In this document: one piece after another, positions 23,568-33,598 of the stretch | Layout: each line of letters opens with the position of its first letter | How positions within the stretch are numbered: the stretch's first letter is position 1 | DNA from: Botryococcus braunii | Lineage: Eukaryota; Chlorophyta; Trebouxiophyceae | Assembly (NCBI GenBank): GCA_002005505.1 | Contig: MVGU01001812.1 | Location: 1-35,047 of the forward strand | Length of the DNA stretch: 35,047 nt | Direction: 5' to 3' | Made by a program: the position numbers and the translations under genes | Notes under the pieces: model-generated | Database searches by the model: none | Told to the model about the DNA's origin: nothing | What the model saw: the letters and a program-made list of their open reading frames with translations, nothing else

Positions 23568-26500
23568 TCACAGAAACTTGGCCAGTCCCAGTGAGTTACG
23601 ATGTCCCAGAAACACTTGTCTAACTAGTGGTTTGGTAAAAATGTCAGCCACATTTCTAGCAGATTGAATGTACTTGAATTCAACCTGCCCCTTTGCAATA
23701 GCTTCACGTGCGAAATGACAGCTAATTGCAATATGCTTTGTGTGTTTGGAGTACACCGGATTCCTCAGGTGGTTTATACACCCTTGGTTGTCACAATGAA
23801 TCTTCACTATCCACGGTAACACTCCAATTTCCTCCAGGAAACCTCTCAGCCAATTTGCTTCCTTCACAACAGCACTTGCTGCCATGAATTCAGCCTCCAC
23901 TGTTGAAGTGGCAACAGCAGATTGCTTTTTACTTCCCCACACTACTGCTCCTCCAAACACAGTGAGGACAAAGCCAGTGGTAGAGAAGCGATGATCCTGA
24001 TCACCTCCATAGTCGGCATCCACATAGCCTTCTAGCTCTATCTCCCCCCCTCCGAGAGTTAGAACCAAATCTCGGGTTCCTTTCAGATACTTCAACACAC
24101 GGATGGCTTCATTCCAATGTGCTGTGGTGGGAGATATGCGATAACGAGACAATACACCTACTGCCTGAGCTATATCGGGACGTGTGGTGTTGGCTATATA
24201 CAGAAGAGACCCTACTAACTCACAGTAACGGTGACCTGGAGGTAGTGGACTGCCAGCACCAATGCTGTCGCTCCCATCTCTCGGTGCAGGCCTTTGGGAC
24301 ATTACGAAATCTTTTGTCATGGGAGTATCAGGTCCCACTGACTCAAGATCCAAGCCAAATTTCTCTACAAGTGCATCGATTTTAGGGATGCAACTCAGGG
24401 TGATCAGCCCTTTATCTCTATCTCTCATCACTTGACATCCCAAGAAATCCTTCACTTCCCCAAGATCATGGATGGTGAATTCTTTCTTGAGAAGTCCCTT
24501 CACTCTCTCGATTTCTGACATGCCCTTGGAAACTATCAGAAGATCATCAACATAGATCAGCACATAGGACTTTCCTCCATCAGTAGAGCATCTCACATAC
24601 ACTCCCGCATCACTCTTGCACACCTCATACCCCATGACTTCAAGTTTGTCATTCAGGGTTTTGTGCCAGGCACGTGGAGCCTGCTTCAGGCCATACAACG
24701 CCTTTCTCAATCGGCACACAATATTCTTATCACCATTCTCAAAGCCAGGAGGTTGCGTTACATATACTTCCTCCTCGAGCTCACCATTCAGAAAGGCGGT
24801 CTTAACGTCCACCTGATGAATTTCACAGCCCTCTCTTGCAGCAACAGCAAGCAGAGCTCTTCTAGCTCCATAGCTACTAGTAGGAGCAAAGACCTCCATC
24901 ACATCCACTCCAGGGATTTGTCTGCATCCCTGTGCCACTAATCTGGCCTTGAATCTCACAACATTGCCATGTGCATCCATTTTCACTGAAAATATCCAGT
25001 GAACTGGAATAACCTTATGTCCACGAGGTCTCGGAACATACTCCATGACCTCATGAGTATCTAGAGAATTTTGCTCTTCCTGCATAGCTGCCTTCCAGTA
25101 TTCCCACTGGGGAGACATCTGTGCTTCTCTCAAATTAGAGGGAACGTGAATTTTCCCAAATCTGACACCTGTGTGCTTTTCCTCTGAATTGCCTGATTTT
25201 CTCTCACTTTGTCCAGAACCCACTACTCTTCCACTGACACTCGCTGAGTTACACATCACAGGCTCTCCAGTAGAAGTAGAATGCTCTCTCATAGCACGCT
25301 CTCGCTTGGACTCACACTTGGCTTTGCACAAGTTACTCTGCTCATCCCTCACATCATCCTCCCATGCACAGGTACCTCTCGGACAGTCTTTGTAATTTGG
25401 AATCCCTTCACATTGTCCAGACTTCCGATTCACCTCCTCAGACACACTCTGACATGCCTGCAAGAGTTCAGACTCTTCAGGTCTCTCACAAGCAACATCG
25501 GGATATGGCAGAGTGTCTGCATACTTCCCCTGATTTATGTGATCCACATGCCTCTCAGACCGACTGCATGTCACTGTTGGGAGTGACCTCACATCTCTGA
25601 CATCACTCTCCCAGGCACAGGTACCTCTCAGTGAGCACTTGTAATTTGGTCTGTCTCCACAATGTCTGTGCTCCTGATTCACCTCCTCCTCTCGTCCCTT
25701 ACATGGAGTCAAGGATGCAGATCCTGTCTCCCGCTCACAATCATGTTTGGCTGGTGCAGAGAAAGCATATGATGCTTCCTCTGACCGGTGGCTGCCACCA
25801 CAGTCCCGTCCAGGAGTGCTCTGACTGGACGGGTTGCCAGAAGAACTCTGCATGGTCACATCTCTTACATTTCTCTCAGTCACTGAACAAGACCCACCCA
25901 TACTGCTCAGCTCCCCGGGACCATTTGCAGCTTTGCATGTAGCTGCCCCCCTCACTGCACTCACATGCAATTCATGCCCCTCATGTGAATCACCCTCTAG
26001 CTGCACTTCCCCTGGTCCCTGTGACAGAGAGTCACATTCAGTCAACCCCTCTCGCTCTCTGCGCTCTCCCTTCTCCTGTGGCAGCAGGAGGTCTTTGGCG
26101 GCAGTGCGTTGTTCGTGTCGTTGAGCCCGGGTCAGGCCATCCAATTGGTGGTTGCGGCAATCAGACCTAGTTGGTCTGAGGACCTCCTGGGCTCGCTCCA
26201 TCTGCGGTCGAAGGTGGGAGTCCTGTCTCACTCCTCTGGCTAAGTCCTGTACTGCCTCCAGGGTTTGATCCATCTCCACTGGGTCACACAGTCTTCTGGA
26301 TTCAGGCTCGGGCTCAGCCTCACTGGGGGGTCCTGTGACAGGCTGTGTGGGGAGGTTGCTGGAGGCTGGCAGGTACTCAGGCTCACTGTGTGGGTCATCA
26401 AGATCTGTCTCAAGGCTGATGTTGGTTGTGCCAGGGGAGGTGCCGGGAAAGACTGGGGGAGTGTCACTTGCAGAGGGCTCAGGACACAGAAACTCTGTAG

Positions 26501-28970
26501 ACTGTGTTGAGGAAACGCTCATGCCAACCCGAGAGGCTCCCCTGAGGTGCTCCACGAAAACCACATCTCTGCTCTCCTTCCAGATACCCCCTCCCACATA
26601 GATCCGATAGGCTTTGGAGGAGGCTGAGTAACCAGTAAGCATCCCTGGCACAGTTTTAGGGGAAAACACAGAGCGCTGGACATCAGGAATGTGCACAAAG
26701 GCCAAGCAACCCCAGGTACGCAGTGGGGTTACATTTGGTTTGTAGCCAAAAAATAATTCTGATGGCGTGCGGTCCCTCCCGGTACTGGGACCCATGTTCA
26801 GTAGGGTGCATGCAGTTTCCAGGGCCTCCTTCCACAACGTTGGACTGGCAGCTGCAAAAGCCAGAAGAGTCCTGGTACGTTCCTTGAGGGTGCGATTGGC
26901 TCTTTCAGCCGCTCCATTCTGTTGCGGGGTGTAAGGAGCTGAGGTCTCCAATTTAGTCCCCTGGGATGCACAAAATTCTTTGAACGTGGCATTCAGAAAT
27001 TCAGTTCCACGGTCACACCGGACACACTTCACTTTGGTTTTCTTCTGGGTCTGCCAGTATAGAATGAGGTCCCTCACAGCAGCACTGATGGCATCTTTGG
27101 ACTTCACAGGCAGGACCGCCTTTAACTGAGATGACTCATCCAAAGCAGTCACCCAGTAACGTTCACCAGTTACTGCAGCAGGAAAAATGGGGCCCACAGT
27201 GTCAATATGTACTCTGTCAAGTGGTTCAACAGCTGGTCTACTGCTTATTCCAAATGGAGGCCGAGACGTCTTTCCCTCAATACATGCTTCACAGTAGACT
27301 GGACAATTGGAGCAGGGACATAGGGATGTATCAAGTCCCGAGACCAGGTCCTCATTGGTTAGGCGCTGCATCCATGTTTCACCTGGATGTCCCATTCTGC
27401 TATGCCAGAGGTATCGTCTGGCACAGTTGTGTGAGTTTTGGGTGGGGGTTTTGGACTTCACAGCAGCTGAAATTCTTCTGTGGTTAACACTGGGACTCAG
27501 AGCTACAACTTGATGAATATAAAATAGCCCTTTCTCTGCACTGATCCGAGACCTCCAGCTGTTTGGACCACAGACTTCAGTGAACGCTCCAACATCATCT
27601 GTGCGAAAGACTGCCCCATCCCGCAATGCTGCAGATACTGACAGTATGTTTGAGGTTGCAGAAGGAACACACTGAACATGATGTATCCACAGGGGAACTC
27701 CCACTCGACTGAGGATGCAGACAGAGCCTGATGCTACAATTCCTCCAGTGGCATCTGAAGTGGCCAGATGTAATGGGATGGGTTTGGCATGCACAGTTGG
27801 ATTATGTAGTAGGGTCACATCATTCACCAGATGTACAGATGCTCCACTGTCCACCAGCCAGGATTGCAGAGACGAATTTCTGACAGGAGTCTTCAGGATG
27901 TTGAGGGAAATTATGTATGGCATACCTCCAGGTGGTGGAGGTGGGGGAGCTGGGGGTTGGAACCATGCCGGAAAGGCATCCAGTCCAGGGTGCGCCAGCT
28001 GGGCTGCAGGAGGGTGTGGGCCACCCATATGTGGAGGTCCCTGTGGCCACATTCCCTGCAATTGTTGGACCGCTGCCACTACGTTCCGTTGGGTCTCCTC
28101 GTCCCGCTTCCTCTTTCGACAGTCCCTCCAGTAATGCCCCTTCTTATTGCAGTAGTTGCAGATGCCCTTAGTCTCGGACTTGGCCTCAGAGACAGTTGGT
28201 TGGGCCTGCTGATGGACTGCACTGGCAGCTGGTGGGGTATTGGCTCCACTGGAGCCTTGTCCAAGAGCCAAAACCCTTGGTTGGCGAGGAGCATATTCAT
28301 CAAAACCCACTGCAGCTGCTGTGTTGCGCAGAAGTCCAGCCAGCTTCTCCAGGGGTTGTGCTGCAGCAGTTGTGATCATTCCTGGCTCTTTAGCTGCATC
28401 AGGCAAGCCCTGCACAATCTGGGTTGCAACGTGTGCATCCAGTAGAGCATGGTTGTTCCTGTCAAGGCATGCCTTCAGGTTGATCATTCTGTTGACATAT
28501 TGCGAAATCGTCTCGTCATGTTTCATTCCCTGGCTCATTTCTTGGAGCCAATCTGCATTGGCCTCGATATTATATCCACCAATAAACTTTCTGCAGATGA
28601 ACTCATATGCATCATAAGCAGAGGGCAGATTAGACAGAGGTCCCAGCCATTCCTCTGGGACTGACTCATAAATCAGTAACATTGCGGCTGCGTCATGTGC
28701 TGTACCAGGCATAGCCTCCAGGATGGCAGGCAAAGACCCTTTTGACTCATTTGCTGCCAAAAATGCATTCTTCCAAACAATAATATTTGTCCCCCGTTCC
28801 TTCAGTTTTATGTGTACCTTGACATTTGTTGGGATAATCTTGGGCAGCTCATCTCCGCTGCATCTTGAGGTGCTGGGAGTACACGGTTCTCTGATGGGTG
28901 TGGATGAGGCTGGTTCACTGCTTGACGTTGATGCTCCACTAGCTGATGATCCTTTCTTCTTGGAAGTCAT
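23568..28970 (-). CDS. copia Gag-Pol polyprotein (Gag, protease, integrase, RT, RNase H)
   Basis: An 1800-residue single ORF from the ATG at 28970 to the TGA at 23568. It encodes the particle protein and all enzymes of a Pseudoviridae-type element. Gag has the zinc knuckle CNYCNKKGHYWRDC (271-284). Protease has DSGASVH (Asp374). Integrase has an HHCC-like zinc region from His523 and a D590-x62-D653-x35-E689 core. RT has YVDD at 1473-1476 and the upstream QVDVKTAFLNGELEEEVYV. RNase H begins near Asp1651 (GYVDADYGGD) and the C-terminal DIFTKPL is present. The integrase-before-RT order defines copia. A long hydrophilic linker (about 850-1340) between integrase and RT holds an in-frame 83-residue-period duplication (GTCAWE-S/D-DVRD). 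No broken motif was seen. Confidence 0.97.
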   Translation of the reverse strand: MTSKKKGSSASGASTSSSEPASSTPIREPCTPSTSRCSGDELPKIIPTNVKVHIKLKERGTNIIVWKNAFLAANESKGSLPAILEAMPGTAHDAAAMLLIYESVPEEWLGPLSNLPSAYDAYEFICRKFIGGYNIEANADWLQEMSQGMKHDETISQYVNRMINLKACLDRNNHALLDAHVATQIVQGLPDAAKEPGMITTAAAQPLEKLAGLLRNTAAAVGFDEYAPRQPRVLALGQGSSGANTPPAASAVHQQAQPTVSEAKSETKGICNYCNKKGHYWRDCRKRKRDEETQRNVVAAVQQLQGMWPQGPPHMGGPHPPAAQLAHPGLDAFPAWFQPPAPPPPPPGGMPYIISLNILKTPVRNSSLQSWLVDSGASVHLVNDVTLLHNPTVHAKPIPLHLATSDATGGIVASGSVCILSRVGVPLWIHHVQCVPSATSNILSVSAALRDGAVFRTDDVGAFTEVCGPNSWRSRISAEKGLFYIHQVVALSPSVNHRRISAAVKSKTPTQNSHNCARRYLWHSRMGHPGETWMQRLTNEDLVSGLDTSLCPCSNCPVYCEACIEGKTSRPPFGISSRPAVEPLDRVHIDTVGPIFPAAVTGERYWVTALDESSQLKAVLPVKSKDAISAAVRDLILYWQTQKKTKVKCVRCDRGTEFLNATFKEFCASQGTKLETSAPYTPQQNGAAERANRTLKERTRTLLAFAAASPTLWKEALETACTLLNMGPSTGRDRTPSELFFGYKPNVTPLRTWGCLAFVHIPDVQRSVFSPKTVPGMLTGYSASSKAYRIYVGGGIWKESRDVVFVEHLRGASRVGMSVSSTQSTEFLCPEPSASDTPPVFPGTSPGTTNISLETDLDDPHSEPEYLPASSNLPTQPVTGPPSEAEPEPESRRLCDPVEMDQTLEAVQDLARGVRQDSHLRPQMERAQEVLRPTRSDCRNHQLDGLTRAQRHEQRTAAKDLLLPQEKGERREREGLTECDSLSQGPGEVQLEGDSHEGHELHVSAVRGAATCKAANGPGELSSMGGSCSVTERNVRDVTMQSSSGNPSSQSTPGRDCGGSHRSEEASYAFSAPAKHDCERETGSASLTPCKGREEEVNQEHRHCGDRPNYKCSLRGTCAWESDVRDVRSLPTVTCSRSERHVDHINQGKYADTLPYPDVACERPEESELLQACQSVSEEVNRKSGQCEGIPNYKDCPRGTCAWEDDVRDEQSNLCKAKCESKRERAMREHSTSTGEPVMCNSASVSGRVVGSGQSERKSGNSEEKHTGVRFGKIHVPSNLREAQMSPQWEYWKAAMQEEQNSLDTHEVMEYVPRPRGHKVIPVHWIFSVKMDAHGNVVRFKARLVAQGCRQIPGVDVMEVFAPTSSYGARRALLAVAAREGCEIHQVDVKTAFLNGELEEEVYVTQPPGFENGDKNIVCRLRKALYGLKQAPRAWHKTLNDKLEVMGYEVCKSDAGVYVRCSTDGGKSYVLIYVDDLLIVSKGMSEIERVKGLLKKEFTIHDLGEVKDFLGCQVMRDRDKGLITLSCIPKIDALVEKFGLDLESVGPDTPMTKDFVMSQRPAPRDGSDSIGAGSPLPPGHRYCELVGSLLYIANTTRPDIAQAVGVLSRYRISPTTAHWNEAIRVLKYLKGTRDLVLTLGGGEIELEGYVDADYGGDQDHRFSTTGFVLTVFGGAVVWGSKKQSAVATSTVEAEFMAASAVVKEANWLRGFLEEIGVLPWIVKIHCDNQGCINHLRNPVYSKHTKHIAISCHFAREAIAKGQVEFKYIQSARNVADIFTKPLVRQVFLGHRNSLGLAKFL

Positions 28971-29294
28971 AATTCCCCAGTTGTCTTATAACTCCAGTAC
29001 TCGCAAGGTAGCAGCAAGATCTTACTTCTGAACCAGGTGGGTTGAGCTAACGGACAGCCAACGTGAAGGTGAAAGATGTAGTCTTTGACGATAAAGGCTC
29101 TCTCGTCAGGATTGCGGTCTCCACGTTGTCCTCCTTCTCTGATTAGTTCGTTGTATGACGGAGGTCCTGATCTCAAGCGCGCTGGAACGTTGAGGTTGGT
29201 GGTCTTCCTGGCTGTTTGCTTTGTCCGCTTCTTCGCCATTCACAGTCTAGTGAGCTCCGATTTAGGCGCCACCCACTCTCAGCATCCGAGCCCG

Positions 29295-29307
29295 TGGGCC
29301 CATAACC
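29295..29307 (-). other. primer-binding site: anticodon half of initiator tRNA-Met
   Basis: The plus strand reads TGGGCCCATAACC directly beside the 5' LTR, which is identical to the anticodon stem-loop of eukaryotic initiator tRNA-Met. With G29294 it matches the plant-type sequence over 14 nt. In element sense it pairs with the tRNA's internal 5' half, as in Drosophila copia, rather than with the CCA 3' end. Confidence 0.85.
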
Positions 29308-29762
29308 TGAAATATTCTGGGCTTGGCGTATCCTGCATGGTGGCGGCACGGAGGGTGTTAGACGATGTCCTCCTACTTGTGCGTTGTTAAGTAGGCACGG
29401 ACATATACAAGTCAAGGACTGGTTAGCAACTGATTGATAGACACCCGGAGTGCCACTATAGTTCCAACCAAGTGTTACAATATCTCTCATCTCTCCTAAC
29501 AAGGTGACGCAGTTCAAACACGCCTAACCTGCTCTCACCCAGGTCGTGTTCATTACTTTGTCCGATGAGCTAAACTCAACTCTATATGTCTAACATGTTC
29601 TAACAATGTTCATCTGAGTGCTAAATCCAGGAATACAATAAGGATTAAGTCACCTGCATGGTGGCGGCACGGAGGGTGTTAGACGATGTCCTCCTACTTG
29701 TGCGTTGTTAAGTAGGCACGGACATATACAAGTCAAGGACTGGTTAGCAACTGATTGATAGA
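29308..29762 (-). repeat. 5' LTR of the minus-strand copia element, truncated by insertion
   Basis: Identical to 22859-23313. It ends at 29762 in GATAGA, where the left copy continues CACCCGGAG. The next base starts TGTTGAG, the presumed LTR of the plus-strand element. Confidence 0.9.
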
Positions 29763-30406
29763 TGTTGAGTTCTGAACATTATTATTGAATGCCTTGTGCT
29801 TTAAGTGATCTTCATGTGTGCACTATTAGGATATGGGTCCATTGAGAACATAAGGTACCTTGAGACACGGCAGATTCTGGACGTTTTCGAACATAAGGTA
29901 CAATCCTATCTAGATCACACGTTTGTCGGATGAACTCTTAAGGCTGCCCCACCGGAGTGAATACCAACTGGTTGTGAAAGATGCTGGCATCACCAGATGC
30001 AGTCTTGTCCGACAGTTGTGTGCACTCAGCAGACAGTCGTACGGACTGTAGCTAGTAACTTCGTCTATTACGACCTGTCTGCTTGTACAGGTACGTGCGC
30101 AGTGTGTTGTATCATTTTGCTATTTGAGAGCGAACAAGCTTAGTGTACCTGTAGTCACTCAAACAGATAAGGACAGTGACTTCAGGGTATAGCATGTACT
30201 TAACGTGCGTCTAGAGCTTATTATGATGCTTGATCGGTGCTGGTACAAGATAATGATAACGAATGGTTGTGAAATGCTGGCATCACCAGATGCTAGTCTG
30301 TCGACAGTGTGTGGCACTCAGCAGACATCGTACACTGTAGCTGGAGTACTTCGTCTATTGACGACTGTCTGCTTGTACAGGGAAAGCGATTGCCTATAAC
30401 TTTACA
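29763..30406 (+). repeat. 5' LTR of the plus-strand copia element
   Basis: Begins TGTTGAG exactly where homology to the other element's LTR ends, and ends CTTTACA at 30406, directly before the primer-binding site: a 644-bp TG...CA unit. Inside, a block of about 120 bp is duplicated (29970-30091 and 30265-30381) with small indels. The second LTR lies outside the window, so the left boundary rests on the junction and the TG alone. Confidence 0.75.
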
Positions 30407-30416
30407 GGTTATGGCC
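30407..30416 (+). other. primer-binding site (half tRNA-iMet type), degenerate
   Basis: GGTTATGGCC follows the LTR end TTTACA. It matches the minus element's primer site (GGTTATGGGCCCAC in sense) except for shortened G and C runs, so the same internal tRNA-iMet primer is inferred. Confidence 0.65.
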
Positions 30417-30655
30417 ACGCCTTCAGCTGAGCCAAGTAAAAGCAGGAGTGAAGGTCGTCTACGGATGGGTCAGACGTAAGCGTCAACAAAGGAGCTCGAG
30501 CATGGCGCAGCGGCGCAAGGGAACTCGAGTGTACCAGGACATTATCTTACTCACAGTTTACCTTCTGGTAAATTTCCATGACATGGAGGGAATTGTAGGG
30601 TATTGCTGCATTCCAGAAGTTTATGAGTAAGTTTGGCTGGTGAAGTGACAATAGT

Positions 30656-33598
30656 ATGACAAAAAGGGGCAAAGAAAAGGAAAGTAGCAGTGAAACAGCA
30701 ATGTCTCAACCTGGAGAAGTCAGTGGGGCCACTCCAGGGCAGTCTATGACCGGGACACAATCAGCCACTGCAGAACCAAAGGTGGAGATTGACAAGGCAG
30801 CCTACATCCCCAATACCTCTAATCCAAAGATGACTGTCATGCTTGATGATGGAGGGCGCAATTTTGAATTTTGGTATGAAAATTTGGAGGCGTGCGCAAA
30901 CACCAAGGGGGTCAGAGCGGCTTTGGAGAGGCCAATGCCAGGGTCGGTGGAGAACTCAGCCATCAAGCAGTGGCTGATCCAGTCAGTTCCAGTCATCTGG
31001 CATTCTCAGATCTCATGCCACAAAGCAGCGTTCGACTTCATCGCGTGGGTGAAGAACAGTCACACTGGAGGGAGCAACCAAGACATCAACCTTGAGTGGT
31101 ACAAGGAAATGGAGCAGGGCATCAAGACAGGGGAGACACTCAAGGTCTACCTCTACAGAATGATGGATCTGGCTACAAGTCTCAGAAACAACGCGTTCAT
31201 CCTCTTGGACCACAATGTTGGGGAGCTGATGGTGAAGGGCCTCCCTCCTGTGCTGAGGCTCGAGTCCCTGGAGGTTATGGCAACCGACAAGCCGCCATTG
31301 GAGCTGATTCAAAGAATCCTGCGCGCCGCAGCCAGCCGTGGGTACAAGGACCCACCTGCAGAGGGAACACCTCAGGCCATGGCAGCTGCAGCAGTGGCTG
31401 GTCCCTCTGGGGGGGTAGCTGGAGCGTCATCAAGCGCTGGAGCTGCACCAGGAGTGGGAGCAGTACCGGGAGTTGGAGCAGCACTACCAGCAAACGAACA
31501 GCCTCCCGCTGGCCCCTCTGCAACTACTTTTGGTGGCAGGGGGCGTGGACCTGGCAGGGCAAGAAGGCCCAGAGAGGAGCTTACATGCCACTTCTGCAAG
31601 GCAAAGGGCCACTTCATGACTGACTGCGGACCGCTCAGGCAGCTGCAGGCTCTGCATCAAAACATGCAAGCGGCAAGCGTTGGGCCTGCAGCTTACTGGG
31701 GCCAGGGAGGCCCACAGTCGTCTCCTCAAGCCTGGTGGGACCATGGATCTGGCCGGGGTGGCCCGCCTTCATCCGCTTCCAGCCCTGGACCTCCTTCAGC
31801 ATATAACTATCCAACAAGTCAACACACGTTTCCGGGGTGGCATTTACCACCTCCACCCCCTCCTTCTGGTGAGGCGATGTTTATCTCTCTCAATGTGCTT
31901 GCCCCAACTTCGCATGGAGCTAGCAGCACATCTTGGTTAATAGATAGTGGTGCCTCTGTGCATATAGTCAATGATCTCTCATTGCTCCATAATCCAGTTA
32001 TGCATAGACAGCCTCTTCCTCTGCACTTGGCAACCTCAGACGCCAAGGGAGGAATCATTGCATCTGGGTCTGTATGCCTTGTGAATGCAAGGCACGAAGT
32101 ATTCTGGCTGCACAATGTGCAGTGTGTTCCTTCTGCGCATACCAACCTCATTTCAGTCACTGGTGCAATTCAGGATGGAGCATCTTTCCTGACTGACACT
32201 GCAGGTGGTTACACAGCCATGAAGGGACCTGAAGGGTGGTGTGGAGATATCACCCGCGCACGAGGTCTGTTTTTTTTGGAGTTTGTTAGTCCTGTCAGAG
32301 GGCAGCAAGTTGGCTGCAGACATATTGATCACATGGCTGAGGCGTCTCATCTTAGGAAAGGACACGTGTGTAGCGAGAGATCTCTGTGGCATGCTAGGTT
32401 AGGTCATCCTGGTGCCAGCAGCATGCAGAGGTTCTCCAAGGAAGATCTGGTTACAGGAATCAATATCTCCCTTGCTCCCTGCTCTGAGTGCCCCAAGCAC
32501 TGTGAATCGTGTATACAAGGGAAACACTCCAGACCTCCTTTCCCTGTATCTTCCAGGCCTGCACATCACCCACTCGATAGAGTCCATGTGGATACTGTGG
32601 GTCCCATATCACCTCCTGCCATCACAGGTGAACGATATTGGGTCACTGTAGTGGATGAAAGTTCACACCAAGTTGCCTCCCTGCCTGTGAAGTCAAAGGA
32701 TTGCATCCCAAAGGCTGTGATAGACCTGCTCCGTTTTTGGCAGACCCAACGAGGCACGGTTGTGAAGTGTGTGAGGACTGACAGGGGTTCAGAGTTCCTG
32801 AACCAGCAATTCAAAGAGTTTTGTGCTCAGCAGGGCACTAAGATGGAGTCCTCAGCGCCCTACACGCCTCAGCAGAATGGGGTGGCGGAGAGGATGAATA
32901 GGACCCTGAAGGAGCGAACAAGGACTCTGTTGGTCCATGCTGCAGCAGACCCCTCCCTTTGGAAGGAGGCGCTTGAGACAGCTACCCTCCTCTACAATGT
33001 GGGTCCTACTTCAGGCAGGTCCCTGACCCCCATGGAATTATTCTTTGGTGTCAAACCTGATGTGTCTGTGCTGCGCACGTTTGGCTGTGTAGCCCATGTG
33101 CACATTCCCAGTGGCCAAAGGTCTGTTTTTGGGCCCAAGACCATCCCTGGGATGTTTACTGGTTATTGTCCCCAGTCTAAAGCGTATCGTGTGTACGTGG
33201 GGAATGGAGTGTGGAAGGAGAGTAGGGACGTCAGCTTTATCGAGCACTTGAGGGGGGCTGAGAGAGTGGGTCTATCAAAGGTCCAGCCTGGGTCTGTCTA
33301 TGATTCTAGGATATCACCCCCCCTTGGCAGTGAGAATCTGGCAACGCCTCAAGCAATTCCCTCTGCTGCTCCACCCACGTTCTGGGATGAGGAGGATGAC
33401 CATGGAGTGGAGACGCTTTCCACTAGGGCTCCTGGGACCTCTGGACTTTGTGCTGGGGATCAGTCTGGAGACGGGACCACAGCAGCACATGACCAAGGAA
33501 ACCCCACCAGCCTGGATTCTACTGTTGGGACCCCAGAACCATCTCAGCACTCGTGGTCGGTGCTTGAGCATATGCAGAATCTGGCCAGGGGGGTGTAG
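30656..33598 (+). CDS. copia Gag-protease-integrase (980 codons), ends early at TAG
   Basis: The frame opens at the ATG at 30656. The Gag zinc knuckle CHFCKAKGHFMTDC is at 311-324, followed by a Gly/Pro-rich stretch. Protease DSGASVH has Asp430. The integrase core is D646-x62-D709-x35-E745, the same spacing as in the sister element, with TPQQNGVAERMNRT. The ORF stops at 33596-33598 in the integrase-RT linker, just after the segment NLARGV that the minus element reads through (DLARGV). The downstream frame continues after a shift at a six-G run (33588-33593). It is best read as the first part of a Gag-Pol ORF broken by a frameshift. Confidence 0.93.
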   Translation: MTKRGKEKESSSETAMSQPGEVSGATPGQSMTGTQSATAEPKVEIDKAAYIPNTSNPKMTVMLDDGGRNFEFWYENLEACANTKGVRAALERPMPGSVENSAIKQWLIQSVPVIWHSQISCHKAAFDFIAWVKNSHTGGSNQDINLEWYKEMEQGIKTGETLKVYLYRMMDLATSLRNNAFILLDHNVGELMVKGLPPVLRLESLEVMATDKPPLELIQRILRAAASRGYKDPPAEGTPQAMAAAAVAGPSGGVAGASSSAGAAPGVGAVPGVGAALPANEQPPAGPSATTFGGRGRGPGRARRPREELTCHFCKAKGHFMTDCGPLRQLQALHQNMQAASVGPAAYWGQGGPQSSPQAWWDHGSGRGGPPSSASSPGPPSAYNYPTSQHTFPGWHLPPPPPPSGEAMFISLNVLAPTSHGASSTSWLIDSGASVHIVNDLSLLHNPVMHRQPLPLHLATSDAKGGIIASGSVCLVNARHEVFWLHNVQCVPSAHTNLISVTGAIQDGASFLTDTAGGYTAMKGPEGWCGDITRARGLFFLEFVSPVRGQQVGCRHIDHMAEASHLRKGHVCSERSLWHARLGHPGASSMQRFSKEDLVTGINISLAPCSECPKHCESCIQGKHSRPPFPVSSRPAHHPLDRVHVDTVGPISPPAITGERYWVTVVDESSHQVASLPVKSKDCIPKAVIDLLRFWQTQRGTVVKCVRTDRGSEFLNQQFKEFCAQQGTKMESSAPYTPQQNGVAERMNRTLKERTRTLLVHAAADPSLWKEALETATLLYNVGPTSGRSLTPMELFFGVKPDVSVLRTFGCVAHVHIPSGQRSVFGPKTIPGMFTGYCPQSKAYRVYVGNGVWKESRDVSFIEHLRGAERVGLSKVQPGSVYDSRISPPLGSENLATPQAIPSAAPPTFWDEEDDHGVETLSTRAPGTSGLCAGDQSGDGTTAAHDQGNPTSLDSTVGTPEPSQHSWSVLEHMQNLARGV

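Larger units (their letters stand above)
22859..29762 (-). mobile_element. Ty1/copia LTR retrotransposon, apparently intact; 5' LTR interrupted
   Basis: LTRs flank a single gag-pol ORF on the minus strand. The 3' LTR is at the left (from 22859) and the 5' LTR at the right (from 29308). All 455 comparable bases (22859-23313 and 29308-29762) match, which indicates a recent insertion or gene conversion. The primer-binding site abuts the 5' LTR. The right LTR breaks off at 29762, where a second copia element begins, so its outer end and the host duplication lie beyond the window. Confidence 0.95.
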
